Part shown: positions 1 to 4,706 of the stretch, in pieces
Position numbering within the stretch: the stretch's first letter is position 1
Layout: each line of letters starts with the position of its first letter
Source of the DNA: Rhodocyclaceae bacterium UBA6160
GTDB taxonomy: Bacteria; Pseudomonadota; Gammaproteobacteria; Burkholderiales; Rhodocyclaceae
DNA: 5,417 nucleotides
Direction: 5' to 3'
NCBI GenBank assembly: GCA_002422995.1
Contig: DIUK01000164.1
Span: 1 to 5,417 of the forward strand
Position numbers and translations under genes: made by a program
The notes under the pieces: model-generated
Told to the model about the DNA's origin: nothing
Databases searched by the model: none
The model's input: only the letters and a program-made list of their open reading frames with translations

Positions 1-763
1 AATCCAGCGCCACTTCGCGCAAGGCCTCATCGGAATTCGCCGGATCCATTTGATAGGTTTTTTTATCACCTTGACCCAAGTTGCCCGCCGAGCCCACGGC
101 ATCACGGAACGGGCCATAAAAACTCGATGCATATTTCGCGGCATAAGCCAAAATGCGCGTATGGATCAGATTTTCTTGATCCAGCGCATGGCGAATGTAA
201 CCCACGCGGCCATCCATCATGTCCGACGGCGCGACCACATCCGCACCTGCATGCGCATGGCATAGCGCCTGTTTGGCCAAAGCCGCCAGGGTTTCATCAT
301 TCAACACATAGCCTTGCGGATCCGTCGGGTCAATCAAGCCATCCTGGCCGTGGCTGGTATAGGGGTCGAGCGCCACATCGGTAATAACACCCAGCGAAGG
401 GAATTCCTTTTTCAGGCGCGCCACCACCGTCGGCACCAGCCCGGCCGGATTCCACGCCTCTTCGGCCCCAGGTGTTTTTTTGCCGCTGGCGATGACCGGG
501 AACAAGGCCAATGCCGGAATGCCCAACTTTACCGCTTGTTCCGCCACGGGTAACAAGTTGTCCAGTGAAACGCGTGATACGCCGGGCATGGAAGCCACGG
601 CCTCCGTTCGGCCAACGCCTTCCAAAACAAACACCGGGTAAATCAGATCATCCACGCCAAGTGTGTGCTCACGCATCAGCCGCCGCGAAAAATCATCGCG
701 GCGCATTCGGCGCATGCGTTTTGATAACAACGTGTTGCCATTCTCTACCGGCAATGCGGCCAT
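1..763 (-). CDS. hemB: Porphobilinogen synthase (delta-aminolevulinate dehydratase), 3' end cut by window edge
   Basis: HemB condenses two 5-aminolevulinate molecules into porphobilinogen, the second committed stage of cytoplasmic heme synthesis. The reading frame starts at the ATG at 763-761 and runs to the left edge as 254 codons. The family is usually about 330 residues, so roughly 75-80 are missing. Visible family marks are VASMPGVSR (57-65), DVALDPYTSHGQDG (129-142), DVVAPSDMMDGRV (175-187) and ILAYAAKYASSFYGPFRDA (204-222). Lys210 in AAKYAS is the first of the two conserved active-site lysines; the Schiff-base lysine lies in the missing part. At the three positions that are Cys in zinc-type enzymes, this protein has Ala131, Asp133 and Asp141, so it should lack the catalytic zinc. 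A GGAG Shine-Dalgarno at 772-769, 5 bases from the ATG, supports the start. It lies downstream of engB on the same strand, 213 bases away. The identification is secure. Confidence 0.97.
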   Translation of the reverse strand, partial: MAALPVENGNTLLSKRMRRMRRDDFSRRLMREHTLGVDDLIYPVFVLEGVGRTEAVASMPGVSRVSLDNLLPVAEQAVKLGIPALALFPVIASGKKTPGAEEAWNPAGLVPTVVARLKKEFPSLGVITDVALDPYTSHGQDGLIDPTDPQGYVLNDETLAALAKQALCHAHAGADVVAPSDMMDGRVGYIRHALDQENLIHTRILAYAAKYASSFYGPFRDAVGSAGNLGQGDKKTYQMDPANSDEALREVALD

Positions 764-768
764 TTTTT

Positions 769-772
769 CTCC
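769..772 (-). promoter_or_regulatory. Ribosome binding site of hemB
   Basis: On the minus strand GGAG lies 5 bases before the ATG at 763, within TTTTGGAGAAAAAATG. It fixes the hemB start, which also matches the expected N-terminus of the family. Confidence 0.75.
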
Positions 773-830
773 AAAAACAATCAGTTCATTCAGACAAAAT
801 TATTTTTCAAAAACCCGGAACTAAATCACA

Positions 831-859
831 AGCACACCATCGAATGTTATGTGTGTCAA
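831..859 (-). promoter_or_regulatory. Possible hemB promoter (good -35, poor -10)
   Basis: The minus strand has a perfect TTGACA at 859-854. The hexamer 17 bases further on, TGTGCT (836-831), matches the -10 consensus at only three positions and lacks the key A at its second position. If used, it would give a hemB leader of about 60 bases. The same bases form the base of the first stem of the plus-strand RNA candidate, so the TTGACA match may be chance. Confidence 0.22.
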
Positions 860-1007
860 GCAAAGCAAAAGCGTGATGATTCCCCCCTTTTCATCGCGCG
901 CTTTGTTTGGCACCCCTGCTTCCTCCCCTTGAGCAGGTAGCTTAACAGTAGCGTTAGGCAAGCTAACCCTCGGCAATCATTTCCCCGGTTGTCGAGGGCT
1001 TTTTTTA
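853..1007 (+). ncRNA. Candidate structured small RNA with C-rich loops, four stem-loops plus terminator
   Basis: Read on the plus strand, this stretch folds by eye into four abutting hairpins. SL1 pairs 853-866 with 900-913 and 871-879 with 891-899, leaving an AAAA bulge (867-870) and the loop TTCCCCCCTTT. SL2 pairs 915-920 with 932-937 around the loop TCCTCCCCTTG. SL3 pairs 938-943 with 960-965, with a short inner stem 944-946/953-955. SL4 pairs 967-976 with 989-998 and is followed by T8 at 1000-1007, a classic intrinsic terminator. The imperfect pairs (856/910, 860/906, 874/896, 973/992) are all G-U on the plus strand and would be A-C mismatches on the minus strand, so the strand assignment is well supported. 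Its direction is opposite to hemB and engB, and its 3' end is antisense to the last codons of engB. I found no convincing promoter just upstream; TCGAAT (840-845) and TGTTAT (845-850) are weak -10 candidates. I do not recognise the family. Confidence 0.6.
967..1007 (+). terminator. Intrinsic terminator of the plus-strand RNA candidate
   Basis: CCCTCGGCAA (967-976) pairs with TTGTCGAGGG (989-998) as 10 base pairs including one G-U, with a 12-base loop. T8 follows one base later at 1000-1007. Only the plus strand has the T tract directly after the stem. No plus-strand protein gene lies upstream. The hairpin overlaps the engB stop codon region, so it is antisense to engB. Confidence 0.72.
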
Positions 1008-1681
1008 TCCTCTTCCGCCCTCTCGCTTTCAACCAGCGCACCTTGCATTTCAACGCCTTCAGCCGCAGATAATTGCACCGTATTTAACCAACCGCCAACG
1101 ATACGCTCAACCTCATCCATCCCGGTTTTTTTCAAGCTGGAAAATAACTGCACCGTAATGCCTTGGCTATACACTGGAAAAGCCTCAGCCAAGGCTGCTC
1201 GCGTATCTCGCAATGCCTCTGCCTGCGCCTGGCGCGACAGTTTGTCTGATTTAGTTAATAGACAATGAATCGGCCGCCCGGTAGGCGCAAACCAGCCAAC
1301 CATCTTCCAATCCAGCTCCGTCAACGGACGCCGCGAATCCATAATCAGCACCAGGCCGGTTAAATTCGTGCGCCTAATCAGATACTCCTCCAGCAACCCC
1401 TGCCATTGCAGGCGCACAGCCAGCGGCACCTGGGCGAATCCGTAGCCGGGCAAATCAACCAAGGCCGCGCCATTTCTCATGCGGAACACATTGATAAGCT
1501 GAGTGCGCCCCGGTGTTTTGGAGACAAACGCCAAGCGCGTATGCCCTACCAAGGTATTAATTGCACTCGATTTTCCTGCATTCGACCGCCCAGCAAAGGC
1601 AATTTCCGCCCCTAACGACGGCGGCAAGCCACTGGGTTTGGCGGCAGAAATTTCAAATGTCGCGTGACGGAAAATAGCCAT
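977..1681 (-). CDS. engB: Ribosome biogenesis GTPase EngB/YihA/YsxC
   Basis: EngB is an essential TrmE-Era-EngA-EngB-type GTPase that helps assemble the large ribosomal subunit in many bacteria. The 234-residue protein shows the G motifs in order: G1 GRSNAGKSS (31-39), G2 Thr60 in KTPGRTQ (55-61), G3 DLPGYG (76-81), G4 TKSD (143-146) and G5 SSLKK (181-185). The stretch before G1, PSLGAEIAFA (21-30), is also typical. I chose the ATG at 1681 because MAIFRHATFE aligns with the usual family N-terminus. A TTG at 1789 would add 36 residues with no family likeness. No Shine-Dalgarno is visible before 1681 (the bases are CTCCCC), which is odd. Residues from about 205 on form a polar tail (ERAEEDKKSPRQ) a little longer than a minimal family member, overlapping the plus-strand terminator. 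It is divergent from the cytochrome c4 gene and upstream of hemB. Confidence 0.96.
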   Translation of the reverse strand: MAIFRHATFEISAAKPSGLPPSLGAEIAFAGRSNAGKSSAINTLVGHTRLAFVSKTPGRTQLINVFRMRNGAALVDLPGYGFAQVPLAVRLQWQGLLEEYLIRRTNLTGLVLIMDSRRPLTELDWKMVGWFAPTGRPIHCLLTKSDKLSRQAQAEALRDTRAALAEAFPVYSQGITVQLFSSLKKTGMDEVERIVGGWLNTVQLSAAEGVEMQGALVESERAEEDKKSPRQPGK

Positions 1682-1916
1682 AGGGGAGATGCCGAAGGGA
1701 AGTGTCAAAAACAGGGTTGTGAGGTCAGATTTGCAGTGTTTTAACGGTGAGCTGCAACAAATAAAGGACAAATAACTCACTGAAAGCAATTTGCCTTGAT
1801 TTTATCAGTGCGAGCGTAGGCGGTCATATTTAAAATCTGCCGCCAGCCAAAATACGTGCATCAGCAGAATCGCCGCCAAAAACGCAAAAAACCCACCCAA
1901 AATCAAATTGATTGCT
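1682..1916. other. engB leader and divergent intergenic region, no secure gene
   Basis: This is most of the 333-base gap between engB and cytochrome c4. It should hold the engB promoter on the minus strand, but no pair of hexamers stands out. TTGCTT (1791-1786) with TTTATT 18 bases on is a weak candidate. An inverted repeat TTGCAG (1731-1736) / CTGCAA (1752-1757) lies in the engB leader and could be a small operator or hairpin. A second one, GGCGG (1819-1823) / CCGCC (1840-1844), flanks an AT-rich core. AATCAA-A-TTGATT (centre near 1905) is a short palindrome. None of these can be assigned a role from sequence alone. Confidence 0.4.
1805..1906 (-). pseudogene. Short hydrophobic reading frame, possible small membrane protein or remnant
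   Basis: From a TTG at 1906 to TGA at 1807-1805 the minus strand reads as 33 residues. About 20 are hydrophobic (LILGGFFAFLAAILLMHVFW), followed by a charged tail (ADFKYDRLRSH), which is the shape of a single-pass membrane peptide. The only in-frame ATG inside is at residue 16. A further in-frame ATG at 1945, with a weak AGG before it, is separated from the frame by a TGA at 1930-1928. The frame could therefore be a gene broken by a nonsense change, a tiny gene with a non-ATG start, or chance in T-rich DNA. No family is recognised and no Shine-Dalgarno precedes the TTG. Confidence 0.2.
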
Positions 1917-1949
1917 AAAAATGTCGCTCAGCGACTGAGTGGCATTTTT
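1917..1949 (+). terminator. Strong terminator-like hairpin upstream of the cytochrome c4 gene
   Basis: Positions 1917-1931 pair with 1935-1949 as a 15-base-pair stem around a 3-base loop (CGA). The arm starts with A5 and ends with T5, as in an intrinsic terminator. Its two imperfect pairs (1924/1942 and 1926/1940) are T-G and G-T, so they are G-U in a plus-strand RNA and mismatches on the minus strand. That favours plus-strand function. No plus-strand gene lies upstream. It overlaps the likely -35 of the cytochrome gene, so it may insulate that promoter from upstream plus-strand transcription or act as an attenuator. Confidence 0.55.
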
Positions 1950-1963
1950 GCCTAAGGTAGAAT
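1935..1963 (+). promoter_or_regulatory. Probable promoter of the cytochrome c4 gene
   Basis: TAGAAT (1958-1963) matches the sigma-70 -10 consensus at five of six positions. CTGAGT (1935-1940), 17 bases upstream, matches the -35 at three. Transcription would start near 1970, giving a leader of about 45 bases before the ATG at 2015. The weak -35 lies in the 3' arm of the hairpin at 1917-1949. Confidence 0.4.
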
Positions 1964-1999
1964 AGCAGTTTTCACGAGCCGAACTATCGGCGGTTAATC

Positions 2000-2003
2000 G
2001 GAG
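2000..2003 (+). promoter_or_regulatory. Ribosome binding site of the cytochrome c4 gene
   Basis: GGAG lies 11 bases before the ATG at 2015, a slightly long but usable spacing. It supports that start, which also gives a proper signal peptide. Confidence 0.55.
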
Positions 2004-2014
2004 AATCTGTCACC

Positions 2015-2659
2015 ATGAGTCGTTCCCTGTTTGCAGTCATTTTTGCATTCTTTGCTTGTAGCGCACAGGCTAATAGTTCCACCAAAGTTGCCGTCCCCAT
2101 GGGCGATGCCGCGCGTGGCAAAGAAATTGCCACCACCGTTTGCGCTGCCTGCCATAACGCAGACGGCAATAGCGTGATGGCTCAGAATCCTTCACTCGCC
2201 GGTCAGAGCTACGATTATCTCTTAAAGCAAATGACCGACTTCAAAGCGGCTGATGGCAAACCGGCATTGCGCGTCAATGCCGTCATGAACGGCATGATTG
2301 CACCCTATGATCTAAATCAGATGCGCGATTTAGCCGCTTACTATGCATCGCAAACCCCAAAGCCAGGCGCTGCGACAAATGAAGCGACTGTGCAATTAGG
2401 CCGTTCTTTGTACCGTCGCGGCGACATGAAAAAAGGCGTGCCCGCCTGTGCCTCTTGCCATGGCCCCACCGGTGCTGGTATCCCTGCGCAATACCCACGT
2501 GTGGGTGGTCAGCGTGCTGATTACGCTGAAATACAACTCAAAGCTTTCCGTGATGGCACACGCACTAACGACCCAGCCAAAACCATGCGCACCATTGCGC
2601 TGAAAATGACAGATGCAGAAATCAAAGCCGTCACCGACTATATGGCAGGTTTGCACTAA
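2015..2659 (+). CDS. Di-heme cytochrome c4, periplasmic
   Basis: Cytochrome c4 is a two-domain periplasmic electron carrier, usually passing electrons from the bc1 complex toward terminal oxidases. The 214-residue precursor begins with a Sec signal peptide (MSRSLFAVIFAFFACSAQA, residues 1-19) with a likely cut after AQA. Two class I cytochrome c domains follow. The first heme site is CAACH (43-47) and the second CASCH (145-149). The two C-terminal halves align at a 100-residue offset, DLAAYYA (105-111) with AVTDYMA (205-211), which makes Met91 and Met191 the likely distal heme ligands; Met94 is an alternative in the first domain. Size and layout fit the c4 family. The gene is divergent from engB, stands alone on its strand, and is followed by a strong terminator, so it is probably monocistronic. 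Heme must be attached by a cytochrome c maturation system not present in this window. Confidence 0.95.
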   Translation: MSRSLFAVIFAFFACSAQANSSTKVAVPMGDAARGKEIATTVCAACHNADGNSVMAQNPSLAGQSYDYLLKQMTDFKAADGKPALRVNAVMNGMIAPYDLNQMRDLAAYYASQTPKPGAATNEATVQLGRSLYRRGDMKKGVPACASCHGPTGAGIPAQYPRVGGQRADYAEIQLKAFRDGTRTNDPAKTMRTIALKMTDAEIKAVTDYMAGLH

Positions 2660-2680
2660 GCAGTCTCGTCGCACACAATC

Positions 2681-2703
2681 GCATCGCACACATCGTGTGA
2701 TGC
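2681..2703 (+). repeat. Hairpin in the 3' untranslated region of the cytochrome c4 gene
   Basis: GCATCGCAC (2681-2689) pairs with GTGTGATGC (2695-2703) around ACATC, 9 base pairs with one G-U that is valid only on the plus strand. A 9-base direct repeat TCGCACACA (2669-2677 and 2684-2692) overlaps it. It sits 3 bases before the terminator stem, giving the cytochrome mRNA two stacked hairpins at its 3' end. It may protect the message from 3' exonucleases. Confidence 0.45.
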
Positions 2704-2706
2704 ACT

Positions 2707-2742
2707 AAAAGCCTTCTGTCCTGCCCGGCAGAAGGCTTTTTT
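2707..2742. terminator. Bidirectional terminator between cytochrome c4 and prmC
   Basis: AAAAGCCTTCTG (2707-2718) pairs perfectly with CAGAAGGCTTTT (2729-2740) around a 10-base loop. The plus strand then carries T6 (2737-2742) followed by ATTT, and the minus strand ends the stem with T4. It lies between two convergent genes, 47 bases after the cytochrome stop and just past the prmC stop, so it can end both transcripts, more strongly on the plus strand. Confidence 0.88.
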
Positions 2743-2744
2743 AT

Positions 2745-3611
2745 TTACCCGCACACCCCTCCACTCACGCGCACGATACCCGCCAAATCACCATACTGTT
2801 CGATGTGCAAAAAACCTGCCGAATCAAGCAGCTCCCGCACTGCCTCGGCTTGATCGTAACCATGCTCTAGCCACAGCTCGCCTGCAGAATTTAAATATGC
2901 CGGTGCTGTAGCAATGATATGCCGAATAGCATCCAGCCCATCCGCGCCGCTGGCCAGCGCGGCGGGTGGCTCAAAGCGCAGGTCGCCTTGCGTCAAATGC
3001 GCATCTTCGGCGGCGATGTAGGGTGGATTGCTGACGATGACATCAAAAGTCTCGCCGGCTACGGCGGCATACCAATCACTGTGCAAAAAGCGCACGTTTG
3101 CGTTGAGGCGCTGCGCGTTGCTTTGCGCAACATCCAGCGCCGCTTTGCTCGCGTCAATGGCGCAGACCAGGACACCGGGACATTCGAGCGCCAAGGTGAT
3201 CGCGATACAGCCCGTACCGGTGCCAAGATCAAGAATTCGTCGCGATTTATGTTTTATCGCCGTCTCACCATCGCCGACTTTTAAGCTGACTTTTTCAATC
3301 ACCCGCTCGACCAGCAACTCCGTTTCAGGTCGTGGAATCAGCGTGGCAGGCGTTGTCAAAAACTCGCGCCCAAAAAACTCGCGGTAGCCCAGCAAGTAAG
3401 CCACCGGCTCACCCGCCGCGCGGCGGGTAACGAGCGTTTTAAAAGCGCTTAACCCGGCCTCATCCAGCACTTCGTCATCATGCGCGAGCAACCAGGCCAA
3501 GGGTTTTTGCAACACATGGCCAAGTAACAACCGCGCTTCAGATGTGGGTAATTTTTCGCGCGCAGTCGTGATTACTGCAGCAAGCCTGTTTTGCGACATC
3601 ACCGGAGTCAT
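2745..3611 (-). CDS. prmC: Peptide chain release factor N5-glutamine methyltransferase PrmC (HemK)
   Basis: PrmC uses S-adenosylmethionine to methylate the side-chain amide of the glutamine in the GGQ motif of RF1 and RF2, which speeds peptide release. The 288-residue protein has an N-terminal helical domain that binds the release factor (about 1-90), with GEPVAYLLGYREFFG (67-81) and LIPRPETELL (91-100). A Rossmann methyltransferase domain follows, with the SAM-binding ILDLGTGTGCIAI (126-138), acidic Asp153, and the catalytic NPPYI (195-199) that holds the target amide. The linker before motif I (about 104-124) is rather long and polar. The first ATG at 3611 is 14 bases after the prfA stop. 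A second ATG at 3599 is equally possible, since neither has a clear Shine-Dalgarno and reinitiation after prfA is likely. The old name HemK reflects its position near hemA; it is not a heme enzyme. Confidence 0.96.
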   Translation of the reverse strand: MTPVMSQNRLAAVITTAREKLPTSEARLLLGHVLQKPLAWLLAHDDEVLDEAGLSAFKTLVTRRAAGEPVAYLLGYREFFGREFLTTPATLIPRPETELLVERVIEKVSLKVGDGETAIKHKSRRILDLGTGTGCIAITLALECPGVLVCAIDASKAALDVAQSNAQRLNANVRFLHSDWYAAVAGETFDVIVSNPPYIAAEDAHLTQGDLRFEPPAALASGADGLDAIRHIIATAPAYLNSAGELWLEHGYDQAEAVRELLDSAGFLHIEQYGDLAGIVRVSGGVCG

Positions 3612-3625
3612 GCGAGCGCCAAAAA

Positions 3626-4702
3626 TTACGCCGCCAATTCAGCCAGCAATTCGGTTTGATGCTCGGTGGTCAAGGCGTTGACCAGCTCGCCCAAATCACC
3701 CGCCATAATGGCGTCGATTTTGTACAGCGTCAGATTGATGCGATGATCGGTAATCCGTCCCTGCGGAAAGTTGTACGTGCGGATGCGCTCGGAACGGTCG
3801 CCCGAGCCAATCAGGGATTTTCGCGTCGAAGCGATTTTTTGCTGCTGCTCACGCTCTTGCTCTGCCGTAATGCGCGCCGCTAAAACCGCCATGGCCTGAG
3901 CACGGTTGCGGTGCTGCGAACGGTCGTCCTGGCACTCCACCACAATACCTGTCGGCAAGTGCGTGATGCGCACAGCAGAATCGGTTTTATTGATGTGCTG
4001 CCCGCCTGCGCCCGAGGCGCGATAGGTGTCGATGCGCAAATCCGCCGGGTTGATATTCACCTCAGCCAGCGCATCGGCTTCCGGCATCACAGCCACGGTG
4101 CAGGCCGAGGTATGGATGCGGCCTTGGGTTTCGGTGGCCGGCACGCGCTGCACGCGATGGCCGCCGGACTCGAACTTGAGTTGCGAATATGCCCCGCGTC
4201 CTTCAATTTTGGCAATGATTTCGCGAAACCCGCCCAAGTCGGATTCACTGCGCGACACCACTTCCACACGCCAGCCCTGACGCTCGGCAAAACGTGAATA
4301 CATGCGAAACAAATCGCCCGCGAACAGCGCGGATTCGTCGCCCCCCGTGCCGGCGCGAATTTCCAGAAAAATATTTTTATCGTCGTTCGGGTCGCGCGGC
4401 AACAGCGCTAACTGCAATTCATTTTCCAACCGCGCCATCTCCGCCGTCGCGCTGGCTTGCTCGGCTTCTGCGAGCGCTTTCATGTCTGGATCGCCAAGCA
4501 GTTCTTCGGCTGCAGAAAAGTCGGCGCTGGCGCGACGGTAAGCATCGAACAAAACCACAATGGGCGTGATCTCGGCATACTCACGCGTCAGCTTGCGGTA
4601 ATTATCCATATCATTTGCCGCATGCTCGCTGCCGAGCAAACCATCCAGTTCAGCAAGGCGTTCAGCCAGTTGTTCAAGCTTATCGTAAATGCTTTTTTTC
4701 AT
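3626..4702 (-). CDS. prfA: Peptide chain release factor 1 (RF1)
   Basis: RF1 reads stop codons UAA and UAG in the ribosomal A site and triggers hydrolysis of peptidyl-tRNA. The protein is 358 residues, close to the family norm of about 360. The N-terminal helical domain (about 1-100) is followed by IRAGTGGDESALFAGDLFRMY (115-135). The stop-codon-reading region carries PAT (188-190), which marks RF1 as opposed to the SPF of RF2. The catalytic loop GAGGQHINKTDSAVR (231-245) has GGQ at 233-235, and Gln235 is the expected target of PrmC. The C-terminal part contains RSQHRNRAQAM (261-271) and the typical RIRTYNFPQGRITDHRI (306-322). I chose the ATG at 4702 because MKKSIYDKLE matches the family start. 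The upstream TTG at 4741 would overlap hemA and add unrelated residues. The start is only 4 bases past the hemA stop and lacks a clear Shine-Dalgarno, so coupled translation is likely. Confidence 0.98.
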   Translation of the reverse strand: MKKSIYDKLEQLAERLAELDGLLGSEHAANDMDNYRKLTREYAEITPIVVLFDAYRRASADFSAAEELLGDPDMKALAEAEQASATAEMARLENELQLALLPRDPNDDKNIFLEIRAGTGGDESALFAGDLFRMYSRFAERQGWRVEVVSRSESDLGGFREIIAKIEGRGAYSQLKFESGGHRVQRVPATETQGRIHTSACTVAVMPEADALAEVNINPADLRIDTYRASGAGGQHINKTDSAVRITHLPTGIVVECQDDRSQHRNRAQAMAVLAARITAEQEREQQQKIASTRKSLIGSGDRSERIRTYNFPQGRITDHRINLTLYKIDAIMAGDLGELVNALTTEHQTELLAELAA

Positions 4703-4706
4703 GAGT

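Noticed and set aside
511..876. 121-residue plus-strand frame over the hemB start
   Set aside because: It is antisense to the conserved N-terminal part of hemB, with no domain and composition unlike a protein.
871..899. Use of SL1 as an engB terminator on the minus strand
   Set aside because: On minus the stem carries A-C mismatches and the following T run is broken (TTTTGCTTT), so the plus-strand reading is better, though weak termination cannot be excluded.
908..922. Sigma-54-like TGGCAC on plus
   Set aside because: No GC doublet lies at the required distance for the -12 element, and the bases belong to the SL1 and SL2 stems.
908..937. SRP RNA-like AGGAAGCAG on the minus strand
   Set aside because: The surrounding bases do not form the GGAA tetraloop and asymmetric loops of SRP RNA, and the fold and terminator point to the plus strand.
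1703..1708. Perfect TTGACA on minus just before engB
   Set aside because: A promoter at this site would start transcription past the engB ATG, and no -10 follows; probably chance.
1682..1789. 36-residue N-terminal extension of EngB from a TTG
   Set aside because: The added residues do not resemble the family, and the ATG at 1681 gives the standard EngB N-terminus.
1796..1808. FNR-like box TTGAT-TTT-ATCAG
   Set aside because: The spacer is 3 bases rather than the 4 needed and the right half-site is imperfect.
2919..3284. 121-residue plus-strand open frame opposite prmC
   Set aside because: It is the complement of the conserved PrmC methyltransferase domain, with no ribosome site and no recognisable protein.
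3911..4297. 128-residue plus-strand open frame
   Set aside because: It lies antisense to conserved RF1 codons, has no family likeness and is rich in His/Arg as expected from a shadow frame.
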